Shown in pieces: positions 7,766 through 16,653 of a stretch of DNA of 37,856 nt (the stretch's first letter is position 1; each line of letters opens with the position of its first letter). The DNA lies in assembly GCA_024644745.1 (NCBI GenBank), contig JAHEHF010000027.1:1-37856 (forward strand), given 5' to 3'. A program made the position numbers and the translations under genes. Below the pieces are notes generated by a model. It saw only the letters and a program-made list of their open reading frames with translations. It ran no database searches and was not told the DNA's origin. The stretch is from Flavobacteriaceae bacterium. Lineage in GTDB: Bacteria > Bacteroidota > Bacteroidia > Flavobacteriales > Flavobacteriaceae.

Positions 7766-8482
7766 ATGGATATCAATTGTGATTTAGGAGAGGGCATGGG
7801 CCATGATCATGACATCATGCCTTATCTCGACTCATGTAATATAGCCTGCGGGGGGCATGCAGGTGATCGCGACTCGATCAGCCGCACGCTCAGGCTTGCC
7901 AGGAAATTTGATGTGAAGCCCGGGGCCCATCCTTCATTTGCTGATGCAGAAAACTTTGGCAGAAAGGAGATATCGGTCTCCCCGGATTTGTTAAGGTCAC
8001 AGCTCGTGGATCAAATAGGTCTTATCAGTGCAGTGGCCCGAGAGGAAAATATGGAATTGCATCATGTAAAAGCACACGGGGCTCTGTACAACAAGGCAGC
8101 CGTATCCGCGGATACGGCAAGGTTGCTCATAGAAGTAGTTCAGTCTTTTGATAAGGGGCTCTGCCTGTACGTTCCTTTTGATTCCCTGATTGAAAAAATG
8201 TCAAAAGAAATGGGAATTCCTTTGATGACAGAGGTTTTTGCAGACAGAAACTATGATGACAATTTTAATTTGCTGCCCAGAAGTGAAAGAGATGCCCTGA
8301 TTGAGTCACCGGTTGAGGTTAAAAGGAGAGTTGAAAGATTGCTTCGTGACAGAACCCTGGTTTCTTTGCACGGAAAAAAAAGAATTGTTAATTTCGATAC
8401 CCTGTGTGTTCATGGTGACCATCCGAAAGCAGTTGAAATTGTGAAGATGCTCAGGGACTTAAAAACAAGTGATATTGAATAA
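7766..8482 (+). CDS. pxpA: 5-oxoprolinase subunit A (LamB/YcsF family)
   Basis: PxpA, with PxpB and PxpC, forms the prokaryotic ATP-dependent 5-oxoprolinase, which opens 5-oxo-L-proline (pyroglutamate) to L-glutamate. 5-Oxoproline arises spontaneously from glutamine and glutathione metabolism. The 238-residue protein starts with the family signature DINCDLGEGMG, followed by SCNIACGGHAGD, and contains VKAHGALYN near residue 94 and LCVHGD near the end. All of these are typical of the LamB/YcsF fold, and E. coli PxpA is 244 residues. It is the first gene of a tightly packed operon: pxpB begins with GTG at 8469, inside the last codons of pxpA. Confidence 0.95.
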   Translation: MDINCDLGEGMGHDHDIMPYLDSCNIACGGHAGDRDSISRTLRLARKFDVKPGAHPSFADAENFGRKEISVSPDLLRSQLVDQIGLISAVAREENMELHHVKAHGALYNKAAVSADTARLLIEVVQSFDKGLCLYVPFDSLIEKMSKEMGIPLMTEVFADRNYDDNFNLLPRSERDALIESPVEVKRRVERLLRDRTLVSLHGKKRIVNFDTLCVHGDHPKAVEIVKMLRDLKTSDIE

Positions 8483-9206
8483 GTACAAGCTAAAATACAA
8501 GCCATTGGGAAGTATTGCCGTTCTGATTGAATGGCCCAAAGAAATCAAACGCGATATCCTTGAGAATATAAATCTTTTCAAGCATAAAATCCTTGCGGAT
8601 ATGGGAGAATATGTTTTAGAGACGGTTCCAGCCTACAATTCACTGGCGGTGTTTTTTGATACGTCAAAAATTAAATACTCTTCTGTGGTTACTGATTTGA
8701 AAGAGATCTATACATCCAAAGATCAGAAATTATTGACCGCCTACAAACTTTGGAAAATACCGGTTTGCTATGAATCTGAATTTGGCCTTGATCTTGACGA
8801 TCTGGCGAAAACCAAAAAAATAACCAAAGACGAGATCATAAAAATTCACAGTTCACAGGTATATGATATTTACTTTATTGGCTTTTTACCCGGATTTTTG
8901 TACTTGGGTGGTTTGTCAAAAAAGCTTGAATGCAAAAGAAAGAACAGGCCCAGAGCCAAAGTAAATCAGGGAGATGTTGCCATTGCCGGCAATCAGACGG
9001 GTATTTACCCCAGAACAAGTCCCGGAGGATGGAATATCATAGGAAACTCTCCCCTTCGGTTTTTTGACGTCGATCAGTCTCCGCCTTGTTTTTCTGTTTC
9101 CGGTGATAAACTAAAATTTGTTCCTGTGAGCAAAAAGGATTACGACCGAATAAAAAAAGAAGTTGAATCGGGTGATTATGTCATTGAAAGTGAGGTATAT
9201 GGTTAA
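8469..9206 (+). CDS. pxpB: 5-oxoprolinase subunit B (KipI family)
   Basis: This 245-residue protein is homologous to Bacillus KipI and to the N-terminal half of allophanate-hydrolase-type carboxylases. It works with PxpC as a cyclophilin-fold pair within the 5-oxoprolinase complex. Family motifs are PVCYESEFGLDLDDLA near residues 98-113, YDIYFIGFLPGFLYLGGL near 132-149, and GDVAIAGNQTGIYPRTSPGG near 168-187, followed by GNSPLRFF. The predicted start is GTG 8469, which overlaps pxpA by 14 bases; TTG 8475 is an alternative. Either start gives translational coupling. pxpC starts at 9199, overlapping the stop codon. Confidence 0.93.
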   Translation: MILNKYKLKYKPLGSIAVLIEWPKEIKRDILENINLFKHKILADMGEYVLETVPAYNSLAVFFDTSKIKYSSVVTDLKEIYTSKDQKLLTAYKLWKIPVCYESEFGLDLDDLAKTKKITKDEIIKIHSSQVYDIYFIGFLPGFLYLGGLSKKLECKRKNRPRAKVNQGDVAIAGNQTGIYPRTSPGGWNIIGNSPLRFFDVDQSPPCFSVSGDKLKFVPVSKKDYDRIKKEVESGDYVIESEVYG

Positions 9207-10101
9207 TAATATTTTAATTTTATCTGACAGTTTGAATACCTGTGTTCAGGACCTTGGGAGAAAGGGGTATCGTTCTTACGGGGTTCCCATTTCGGGTGCC
9301 ATGGATAAATACAGCGCTATTCTTGCCAACAAGCTGCTGAACAATGAAGAAGGGGCATCGGTCCTTGAAATGACCCTTACAGGTCCTAAAATATTATTTG
9401 AGGACCATACCCTGATCGTTTTGACGGGGGCAGATATGTCGCCAATGCTCAACGGGAAGCCGATCACGATGAATTTTGTATATGCCGTAAATACCAGTGA
9501 TGTGCTGAGTTTCGGGAAACTGATGTTTGGTACGAGAACCTACCTTGGAGTAAAAGGTGGATTCAAGACGGAAAAAATACTGAACAGCAGGTCCTTTTAT
9601 AAAGGGATCACAACGAAAGAAAGGGTCGATAAAGGAGACAGGATGGCCATAGCCGGTTATGAGAAGGAGCTTGAGGTAACTTCCTCAAAAATCAAGGTGA
9701 AAGCGTCGCATTTTAACACAAAGAAACTGGAGGTGACAAAAGGCCCCGAATATAACAGGCTGACAAAAAAACAACGGGAACTGTTGTTTTCAAAGCGGTT
9801 TAAAATTGACGTGCAGAACGACAGGATGGGCTATCAGATCAAAAATAAATTCACCACGATCAAAAACAATGAAATTATTACCTCGATCACTATTCCCGGC
9901 ACGGTGCAGTTGACCCCTTCCGGAAAACTGATTATCATGATGAGGGACTGTCCGACAACGGGCGGGTATCCCAGAATTTTACAACTTACCGACATTGCGA
10001 TCAACCAGTTGGCACAAAAAAAAGAGAATGACATCTTTAAATTCGATCTGGAAAGCAGCTTTGATTTTTTGGGCAGGTTGGTCAGCAGGTTCAAAGATTA
10101 A
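9199..10101 (+). CDS. pxpC: 5-oxoprolinase subunit C (KipA, biotin-dependent carboxyltransferase-like)
   Basis: This is the third subunit of 5-oxoprolinase, a 300-residue cyclophilin-like protein. The N-terminal part has the family pattern of a VQDLGRKGY-type block (CVQDLGRKGYRSYGVPISGA, then MD) near residues 15-36. RDCPTTGGYPRILQLT, close to the C-terminus, is the second hallmark. ATG 9199 (MVNNILILSDS) is chosen because it lines up with family N-termini and gives an 8-base overlap with the pxpB stop; in-frame ATGs at 9163 and 9178 lie deeper inside pxpB. ltaE follows after 20 bases. No regulator or dedicated transporter for 5-oxoproline is visible next to the three genes. Confidence 0.93.
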   Translation: MVNNILILSDSLNTCVQDLGRKGYRSYGVPISGAMDKYSAILANKLLNNEEGASVLEMTLTGPKILFEDHTLIVLTGADMSPMLNGKPITMNFVYAVNTSDVLSFGKLMFGTRTYLGVKGGFKTEKILNSRSFYKGITTKERVDKGDRMAIAGYEKELEVTSSKIKVKASHFNTKKLEVTKGPEYNRLTKKQRELLFSKRFKIDVQNDRMGYQIKNKFTTIKNNEIITSITIPGTVQLTPSGKLIIMMRDCPTTGGYPRILQLTDIAINQLAQKKENDIFKFDLESSFDFLGRLVSRFKD

Positions 10102-10121
10102 GCATACCAAAGAAGGCATAA

Positions 10122-11156
10122 ATGAGCAAACAAGAAATTAATTTGATCAGTGATACCATTACGAGGCCCACGCCTGAGATGCTGAATTTTATGATGCAGG
10201 CTGAAGTGGGGGATGATGTTTTCGGTGCTGATCCTACAGTGATAGCGCTTCAAAATAAAATTGCTGAATTATTCGGAATGGAGGCAGCCTTGTTTTTTCC
10301 GTCCGGAACCATGGCAAATCAAACCGCGATAAAATTGCACACTCAGCCTGCCGAACAATTGATATGCGACAAATGGTCGCATGTCTACAATTATGAAAGT
10401 GGAGGTGCTTCGTTTCATTCAGGGGTGTCATGTAAACTTATTGATGGTGAAAGAGGCATGTTTAAAGCCTCACAACTGGCCGGGGTGATCAATGATCCCG
10501 AACAATATTATTTGCCTCTTTCGAGTCTTGTCGTGGTGGAAAACACCACAAATAAAGGAGGAGGTGCATGTTGGGACTATTCAGAACTGGAAAAGATCAA
10601 AAGGGTTTGCTCAGAAAATGAACTATCATATCATCTTGACGGGGCCCGATTGTTCAATGCCCTGGTCGCAAAAAATGAATCTCCGATACAATACGGAAAA
10701 TTGTTTGATTCCATATCGATCTGTTTGTCAAAGGGGCTGGGTGCTCCAATAGGATCATTGCTTTTGTCTTCATCTGAAAATATTCACAGGGCCGTTCGCA
10801 TCAGAAAACTTTTTGGAGGAGGCATGCGGCAGGTGGGCTATTTGGCTGCAGCCGGAATATACGCCCTGGACCATCATGTGGATCGTTTGACCCTGGATCA
10901 TCAACGGGCCAAATCCTTGGGAAAAGCCCTGGAGCAATCGGAATGGGTGGCAAAGGTAGAACCCATAGAGACCAATATCATTATTTTTAAATTGCACGAA
11001 AATCTTGATGAACGGCTTTTTTTAAAGGAGCTGGAAAAACATCAGATCAAAATCATTTCTATGGGTGAAGGCAAGTTGCGGGTCGTAACGCACCTGGATT
11101 TCAATGATGAAATGCTCGAAAAGGTAATTGATGTTTTGACGCATATGCCGAATTGA
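10122..11156 (+). CDS. ltaE: Low-specificity L-threonine aldolase
   Basis: This PLP fold-type I enzyme cleaves L-threonine or L-allo-threonine to glycine and acetaldehyde. The protein has 344 residues. LISDTITRPTPEM at the start, GDDVFGADPTV near residues 30-40, and FFPSGTMANQTA near 59-70 are family blocks. YHLDGARLFNA contains the aspartate and arginine that contact PLP, and SICLSKGLGAPIGS carries the Schiff-base lysine K204. It lies 20 bases after pxpC and probably shares its transcript. The metabolic link could be amino-acid salvage: 5-oxoproline to glutamate and threonine to glycine. The D-specific counterpart family occurs at the left end of this window. Confidence 0.92.
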   Translation: MSKQEINLISDTITRPTPEMLNFMMQAEVGDDVFGADPTVIALQNKIAELFGMEAALFFPSGTMANQTAIKLHTQPAEQLICDKWSHVYNYESGGASFHSGVSCKLIDGERGMFKASQLAGVINDPEQYYLPLSSLVVVENTTNKGGGACWDYSELEKIKRVCSENELSYHLDGARLFNALVAKNESPIQYGKLFDSISICLSKGLGAPIGSLLLSSSENIHRAVRIRKLFGGGMRQVGYLAAAGIYALDHHVDRLTLDHQRAKSLGKALEQSEWVAKVEPIETNIIIFKLHENLDERLFLKELEKHQIKIISMGEGKLRVVTHLDFNDEMLEKVIDVLTHMPN

Positions 11157-11167
11157 GCCTAATTTTG
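11135..11167 (+). promoter_or_regulatory. Predicted msrA promoter inside the end of ltaE
   Basis: TTTG at 11135-11138, within the last ltaE codons, is followed by 21 bases and then TAATTTTG at 11160-11167. Both elements and the spacing fit the Bacteroidota consensus. Initiation near 11174 would leave a leader of about 88 bases for msrA and let it be expressed separately from the pxp-ltaE operon. Confidence 0.5.
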
Positions 11168-11261
11168 CCAAAGAATGATTGATTTTTGAAAATTCAGTTT
11201 GCAACACATTATTTTTTGTAATGAAGTTTGGCCCTTAACGTCATAATTGTAAAAATATAGA

Positions 11262-11885
11262 ATGAAGATGAGGAAACTTAGAAATGTTTTACCTTTGGTC
11301 CTGATGCTGACAATAAGTTTGTCTGCCCAAAAAAACAAAAAAACGATGAATGAAGATTTAGCGATTGCAACCTTTGGAAACGGTTGCTTTTGGTGTACAG
11401 AAGCTATTTTTCAACAGCTAAAGGGTGTGAAGACCGTATTACCGGGATATACCGGAGGTGTGATCAAAAACCCAAGCTATGAAGCAGTATGTACCGGAAG
11501 AACCGGACATGCAGAGGCAATTCAGATCACGTATGACCCGAAGGTTATTTCTTACAGGGCATTGCTCGACGTTTTCTTTTACACCCATGACCCGACAACA
11601 CTCAACCGTCAGGGCAATGATGTAGGCACACAGTACAGATCGGCGATTTTTTACCACAATGACGAGCAGAAAAAAACCGCTGAGGAGATGATATCACAGT
11701 TGACTTCAGAAAAGGTTTATGGTGATCCCATTGTGACGGAGATTAGCAAAATGGATATATTCTACGAGGCAGAAGATTATCATAAAAATTACTACAATAA
11801 TAATAAGAACCAGGGTTATTGCAGGGCGGTGATCAACCCGAAACTCGATAAATTTGTAAAAAAATACAGCGCAAAACTGAAATAA
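11262..11885 (+). CDS. msrA: Peptide methionine-S-sulfoxide reductase, exported
   Basis: MsrA reduces the S-epimer of methionine sulfoxide in oxidised proteins. The 207-residue protein has an N-terminal signal peptide: basic MKMRKLR, then a hydrophobic stretch to about residue 20, then SAQ. The enzyme therefore probably works in the periplasm rather than the cytosol. [12 protein letters not shown] holds the catalytic Cys42 in the GCFWC signature. YTGG and the block [11 protein letters not shown] near the C-terminus, with the likely resolving cysteine, are also present. No MsrB domain is fused. The 105-base gap from ltaE and a good promoter match argue for separate transcription; a strong terminator follows directly. 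Confidence 0.93.
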   Translation: MKMRKLRNVLPLVLMLTISLSAQKNKKTMNEDLAIATFGNGCFWCTEAIFQQLKGVKTVLPGYTGGVIKNPSYEAVCTGRTGHAEAIQITYDPKVISYRALLDVFFYTHDPTTLNRQGNDVGTQYRSAIFYHNDEQKKTAEEMISQLTSEKVYGDPIVTEISKMDIFYEAEDYHKNYYNNNKNQGYCRAVINPKLDKFVKKYSAKLK

Positions 11886-11915
11886 AAAAAAGCCCCGGAT
11901 CAGGGCTTTTTTTTT
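11884..11915. terminator. Bidirectional intrinsic terminator between msrA and hemN
   Basis: An A-run followed by GCCC, a seven-base loop, GGGC and a run of nine T forms a hairpin with a four-pair GC core extended by eight A-T pairs. It has a U-tract on either strand. It sits between the convergent ends of msrA (11885) and hemN (11925) and should end both transcripts. Confidence 0.9.
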
Positions 11916-11924
11916 ATTCAAATT

Positions 11925-13286
11925 TTAAATGGTCATTGAAAAGATCCTCGTATCCGGTTTGTTGTCAATCAGGCGCAGGTCAAAGGCCATACAAATATTT
12001 CTTACGAACATCCTTCCTTTCTCTTTGACTATTAATTTATTTCCTTCAGATATGATCAGACCGTCTTCAAAGATTTCTTCAAGCCTTTCAAGTATATCTT
12101 CTCTGAGTTTCAGGTCAAGGCCCAGATTCCATTCGGTTTCCAGATTGCACATCAGGTTGAGAATGTGTTTCCTGATAATCAGGTCATTATCGGTTAACAA
12201 GTGCCCCCTGAAAATAGGGATGATCCCTTTGTTGACCTTTTCGGTATAGGCTTCAACTGATTTTTCATTTTGTGCAAAGGCATACCAGGAGTCGCTGATA
12301 GAAGACATTCCAAGCCCGATCATCAATTTGGTCTTTCCGGCAGTATAGCCCATAAAGTTTCGATGCAAATGATGATTTTCCATCGCTTCGTAAAGCGAAT
12401 CTGTCGGCAGGGCAAAATGGTCCATGCCAATTTCCACATAACCCGCATCGAAAAACAGCTGCTTCCCTAATTCGTACAAATGACGTTTCTCTTTGTCTTT
12501 GGGAAGATCGTTTTCATCAAAACCACGCTGCCCGACACCTTTGATCCATGGGACATGCGCATAACTGTAATAGGCAATCCGGTCAGGTTTCAGGGCAATC
12601 GTATTTTTAATGGTATTTCTGATGCTCTCTTCTGTCTGAAAGGGCAGGCCAAAAACCAGGTCGTGGCTAATGGATTCATAGCCCACTTCCTGTGAAAGCC
12701 TGTGGATCTTTTCGATCTGTTCAAAGGTTTGCACTCTGTTGATCGCTTTTTGCACCACAGGATCGTAATCCTGAATCCCAAAACTATTTCTCCTGGAGCC
12801 CAGGTCATATAAGGTCTTTAATTGTTCTTCAGAGGTATGGTTGGGATGGGCCTCATAGCTGAATTCAAAATCCTTGAATTTGTCTGCTCTTTTGAAAATG
12901 CCATCAATGAGTTTCTTTAAGTTTATAGCCGAGAAAAAAGTAGGTGTACCACCTCCCAGGTGAATTTCTCTAATTTTTGGTCTCTCCTGGAGCAGGTCAC
13001 AATAAAGGTCCCATTCTTTCAGCACCGTTTCCATGTAAGGCGTTTCAACACTATGCCGTTTGGTGATCCTTTTGTGACAGGCACAAAATGTGCAAAGATT
13101 TTCACAGAAAGGCAAATGGATGTAGAGGCTGATGCCTTCACTGTCATTACTTTCTTTAAAAGCCCGTACCGTGGTTTCTTTCCAGTCTTTGAGGTCAATA
13201 CCTCCCTTGTCCCAAAAGGGTACCGTAGGATAACTCGTATATCTGGGTCCCGGAATGTTGTATTTTTGAATTAATTGTGTATTCAT
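11925..13286 (-). CDS. hemN: Oxygen-independent coproporphyrinogen III oxidase (radical SAM)
   Basis: HemN decarboxylates two propionates of coproporphyrinogen III to give protoporphyrinogen IX, using S-adenosylmethionine and a 4Fe-4S cluster. The 453-residue length equals true HemN proteins. The N-terminus has IPGPRYTSYPT. The cluster motif CENLCTFCAC gives C61, C65 and C68 as ligands, with C70 completing the HemN-type CxxxCxxCxC. LGGGTPTFF and FGIQDYDP, then DLVFGLPFQT, are further family motifs. These features separate it from the HemW heme chaperone, which is shorter and lacks the fourth cysteine. It is the last gene of the minus-strand heme operon, 26 bases after hemE. No oxygen-dependent HemF is present in the window. 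Confidence 0.95.
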   Translation of the reverse strand: MNTQLIQKYNIPGPRYTSYPTVPFWDKGGIDLKDWKETTVRAFKESNDSEGISLYIHLPFCENLCTFCACHKRITKRHSVETPYMETVLKEWDLYCDLLQERPKIREIHLGGGTPTFFSAINLKKLIDGIFKRADKFKDFEFSYEAHPNHTSEEQLKTLYDLGSRRNSFGIQDYDPVVQKAINRVQTFEQIEKIHRLSQEVGYESISHDLVFGLPFQTEESIRNTIKNTIALKPDRIAYYSYAHVPWIKGVGQRGFDENDLPKDKEKRHLYELGKQLFFDAGYVEIGMDHFALPTDSLYEAMENHHLHRNFMGYTAGKTKLMIGLGMSSISDSWYAFAQNEKSVEAYTEKVNKGIIPIFRGHLLTDNDLIIRKHILNLMCNLETEWNLGLDLKLREDILERLEEIFEDGLIISEGNKLIVKEKGRMFVRNICMAFDLRLIDNKPDTRIFSMTI

Positions 13287-13312
13287 TCTCTTTCGCTATT
13301 CAGTCGTCATGA

Positions 13313-14344
13313 TCACGCCTTGTATTCTTTAACAGCATCTATAAATGCCTTTGCATTGTCTAAGGGTATATTGGGTAATATTCCATGCCCAAGATTGGCA
13401 ATGTATTTGTCTTTTCCAAATTCATTGATCATTTGCGTCACCATTTTTTTGATCTCATTTGGCGGTGACAATAATCTTGCAGGGTCGAAATTACCTTGCA
13501 GGGTTACTTTATTATGTGTCAAAGATCGCGCCATTTGAGGGCTCACGGTCCAGTCGACCCCGAGCGCAGAAACATTTGAATTCGCCATTTTTTCCAGGGC
13601 GAACCAGCATCCCTTACCAAAGGCGATCACAGGTGCTTCCTCGTATAGCGCATCGATGATCTGATTGATGTATTGCCAGGAAAATTCCTGATAATCTGCC
13701 GGAGACAACATGCCACCCCATGAATCAAATATCTGGACGGCATCAACACCGGCTTTTACTTTTTCCTTGAGATAGGCAATGGTCGTGTCGGTTATTTTTT
13801 GCAGCAATTGATGCGCGGCAAGGGGTTGGGTAAAACAAAACTCTTTTGCTTTATCAAAAGATTTTGATCCTTGTCCCTGAACGCAATAGCAAAAAACAGT
13901 CCAGGGTGAGCCTGCAAATCCAATAAGAGGGATTTCATGATTGAGCATTTCCTTCGTCATTTTTATCGCCTCCATCACATAACCCAATCCTTCTGTAATA
14001 TCGGGAACGATGGTCTGGTCTACATCCTTCTGTGACCTGATCGGATCGGGCAGGAAAGGACCCACGCCGGCCTTCATTTCAAATGGAATGTTCATCGCCT
14101 GAGGTACCACAAGGATATCTGAGAACAAAATTGCCGCATCCATCCCGTACCTTCTGATGGGTTGTACCGTGATTTCAGAGGCTAGTTCGGGTGTCTGACA
14201 TCTTGTGAAGAAATCATATTTTTCACGAATGGCTATGAATTCAGGTAAGTAGCGTCCCGCCTGTCTCATCATCCATACCGGAGGCCTAGAAACACTTTCC
14301 CCTTTAAGCGCCCTTAGAAATAAATCATTTTTAATTTTTGTCAT
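13313..14344 (-). CDS. hemE: Uroporphyrinogen decarboxylase
   Basis: HemE removes four acetate carboxyls from uroporphyrinogen III to form coproporphyrinogen III. The 343-residue protein has the N-terminal signature [17 protein letters not shown] with the substrate-binding arginines. [13 protein letters not shown] supplies the catalytic aspartate, and [23 protein letters not shown] and the C-terminal [11 protein letters not shown] are also characteristic. The ATG overlaps the hemL stop by four bases (ATGA), so the two are translationally coupled. hemN follows after 26 bases and uses the product. Confidence 0.96.
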   Translation of the reverse strand: MTKIKNDLFLRALKGESVSRPPVWMMRQAGRYLPEFIAIREKYDFFTRCQTPELASEITVQPIRRYGMDAAILFSDILVVPQAMNIPFEMKAGVGPFLPDPIRSQKDVDQTIVPDITEGLGYVMEAIKMTKEMLNHEIPLIGFAGSPWTVFCYCVQGQGSKSFDKAKEFCFTQPLAAHQLLQKITDTTIAYLKEKVKAGVDAVQIFDSWGGMLSPADYQEFSWQYINQIIDALYEEAPVIAFGKGCWFALEKMANSNVSALGVDWTVSPQMARSLTHNKVTLQGNFDPARLLSPPNEIKKMVTQMINEFGKDKYIANLGHGILPNIPLDNAKAFIDAVKEYKA

Positions 14345-15645
14345 TTTGCATTCTTGGTTTTAGCAGCAACCGCACTCATGGAGATGTTAATTGCATTTTC
14401 AATTGTCTTTAAATCGTTTTTGTTCAGGGCCGAAGACAGGAACCAGGCCTCAAATTGAGAAGGAGGGAGGAAGACTCCGTTTTCCATCATTTCCCAGAAA
14501 AATATTTTGAATTGTTCAGTATCGCTTGTTTGAGCTGATTTGAAATCGATTACTTTTTCTCGTGTAAAAAAAGGGTTGATCATTGATCCAAAGTGATTCA
14601 CCTGAAGATCAATGCCGTTGGCTTCAGCCGATTTGATCAGCATTTCTTTAATTTTTACCGCTTTTTTATTGAAGGATTTGTATGGATCCTGTTTTTTTAA
14701 TTCTTTAAGGGTCGCCATGCCGCATGCCATGGCAATTGGGTTTCCTGACAAGGTTCCTGCCTGGTACATTTGCCCCAGGGGTGCGACCATTTGCATGATT
14801 TCCTCTCTGGCACCATAGGCACCTACAGGAAAGCCACCTCCAATAACCTTACCCAGGCAGGTAATGTCTGCTTCGATCCCGAGTAATTCCTGTGCTCCTC
14901 CAAATTTCGATCTGAATCCGGTCATCACTTCATCGGCAATAAGCAAAATATCATGCTTCCGGGTTAGTGCTCTCAGTCCCTGGATGAATTCCTGTGCAGG
15001 TTCTATGACCCCCATGTTACCCGCAATCGGTTCTATAATGACGGCGGCAATATCTTGATGATTGTCAAGGTGTTTTTTAACACTCTCCAAATTGTTGAAT
15101 TCGGCGATCAGGGTATTTTTCACGGCTTCATCAGGCACTCCCTTGCTTCCGGGCAAACTCAACGTGGCAAGACCTGAACCGGCAGCAACAAGCAGGGCAT
15201 CTGAATGCCCGTGGTAGCAACCTGAAAATTTGATGATTTTGTTTTTTCCTGTAAAAGCCCGAGCCAGTCTGATGGCGCTCAATACGGCTTCGGTTCCTGA
15301 ATTGACGAACCTGACCTTATCCATTCCCGGAAAAGCCTCACAGACCAACTTGGCCAGTTTGATCTCTCCCTGGGTTGAAGCGCCAAAGGAATATCCTTTT
15401 TTCATCGCTTTTTTAATAGACCGCTCTACTTTTGGGTGCCTGTGACCCAGTATCATAGGGCCATAAGACAGTACCAGGTCAACATAACTGTTGCCGTCTG
15501 CGTCAACAATTTTGCTCCCCTTCGCGTGGTCTATGAATACAGGAACGCCTCCAACCGATTTAAAGGCCCTGACCGGAGAATTTACCGACCCGACCAGGTG
15601 TTTTTCTCCTTTTTTAAAAAGTGATATAGAAGTATCTAAATGCAT
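14341..15645 (-). CDS. hemL: Glutamate-1-semialdehyde 2,1-aminomutase
   Basis: This PLP enzyme converts glutamate-1-semialdehyde to 5-aminolevulinate, the last step of the C5 route. The 434-residue protein shows [20 protein letters not shown] near residues 32-51, [16 protein letters not shown] near 114-129, and [10 protein letters not shown] with the PLP-nitrogen aspartate. [18 protein letters not shown] holds the Schiff-base lysine K266. This distinguishes it from related class III aminotransferases. It lies 29 bases after hemB and overlaps hemE by four bases. Together with hemA it shows that this organism makes 5-aminolevulinate from glutamyl-tRNA and not by a HemA-type 5-aminolevulinate synthase. 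Confidence 0.96.
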   Translation of the reverse strand: MHLDTSISLFKKGEKHLVGSVNSPVRAFKSVGGVPVFIDHAKGSKIVDADGNSYVDLVLSYGPMILGHRHPKVERSIKKAMKKGYSFGASTQGEIKLAKLVCEAFPGMDKVRFVNSGTEAVLSAIRLARAFTGKNKIIKFSGCYHGHSDALLVAAGSGLATLSLPGSKGVPDEAVKNTLIAEFNNLESVKKHLDNHQDIAAVIIEPIAGNMGVIEPAQEFIQGLRALTRKHDILLIADEVMTGFRSKFGGAQELLGIEADITCLGKVIGGGFPVGAYGAREEIMQMVAPLGQMYQAGTLSGNPIAMACGMATLKELKKQDPYKSFNKKAVKIKEMLIKSAEANGIDLQVNHFGSMINPFFTREKVIDFKSAQTSDTEQFKIFFWEMMENGVFLPPSQFEAWFLSSALNKNDLKTIENAINISMSAVAAKTKNAK

Positions 15646-15674
15646 TTTATTTTATTCTTTAAATTTTGATCACA

Positions 15675-16652
15675 TTAATTTTTAAGCAAACAACGGGCAA
15701 CATCTTTTGCAAAATAAGTGATGATCAAATCTGCGCCTGCTCTTTTCATGGATAACAAACTTTCCATCATCACTTTTTCTTCGTCAATCCATCCTTTGGC
15801 ACTCGCGGCCTTCACCATGGCATATTCACCACTCACATTATAACAGGCGACAGGACGGTCGAAATTATTTTTTAGGTCCCTGATGATATCCAGATATGAC
15901 AATGCAGGTTTTACCATCAGAATATCGGCTCCTTCCTGGTCATCAAAAGTGGCTTCCCTTAGGGCTTCATCTCTGTTTGCAGGGTCCATCTGATAAGTTC
16001 TTCTGTCTCCGAAAGAAGGCGTTGAGTCAGCTGCATCCCTGAAGGGTCCATAAAAAGCGGAAGCATATTTTACGGCATACGACATCACCGGAATTTTGTA
16101 ATATCCTGTTTCGTCAAGGGCTTGTCTGATCGTCGCTATCATGCCGTCCATCATACCGGAAGGAGCTACCATGTCTGCACCTGCTCTTGCATGTGAAACC
16201 ACTTGTTTGGCAAGATTGGCCAGTGTAGCGTCATTGTCGACGTCATTATCATGTATGATTCCGCAATGCCCGTGGCTGGTGTATTCGCAAAAGCAAACAT
16301 CAGTGATGACATAAATGCCGGGATAATGCTTTTTTATATATCTGATGGTCCTTTGAATGATTCCCTGTTCGTTCCATGTTTCAGATCCTATCTCATCTTT
16401 GGAAGCGGGTATGCCAAAAAGCAGCACGGCAGAAATGCCCAGTTCACAGATTTCATCCAGTTCTTTAGATATTGTATCCAGAGAAAAACGCTTGATTCCG
16501 GGCATGGACTCAATTTCGGTTTCTATTCCCTGGCCTTCTTCAATAAACAGCGGATAGATCAGGTCGTCAATATGCAGCCTGTTCTCTCTTACAAGTCTTC
16601 TGATATTTTCCGTTTTCCTTAAACGTCTGGTTCTATTCATCATGACGAACAT
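15675..16652 (-). CDS. hemB: Porphobilinogen synthase (5-aminolevulinate dehydratase)
   Basis: HemB condenses two 5-aminolevulinate molecules to porphobilinogen. The 325-residue protein keeps both active-site lysines, K195 in [16 protein letters not shown] and K248 in [12 protein letters not shown]120, C122 and C130 in [14 protein letters not shown] form a cysteine zinc site, so a zinc-dependent enzyme is expected. The first ATG is at 16652, one base after the hemCD stop region. In-frame ATGs at 16643 and 16640 are possible alternatives and would shorten the protein by three or four residues. It sits between hemCD and hemL in the operon. Confidence 0.95.
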   Translation of the reverse strand: MFVMMNRTRRLRKTENIRRLVRENRLHIDDLIYPLFIEEGQGIETEIESMPGIKRFSLDTISKELDEICELGISAVLLFGIPASKDEIGSETWNEQGIIQRTIRYIKKHYPGIYVITDVCFCEYTSHGHCGIIHDNDVDNDATLANLAKQVVSHARAGADMVAPSGMMDGMIATIRQALDETGYYKIPVMSYAVKYASAFYGPFRDAADSTPSFGDRRTYQMDPANRDEALREATFDDQEGADILMVKPALSYLDIIRDLKNNFDRPVACYNVSGEYAMVKAASAKGWIDEEKVMMESLLSMKRAGADLIITYFAKDVARCLLKN

Positions 16653-16653
16653 A

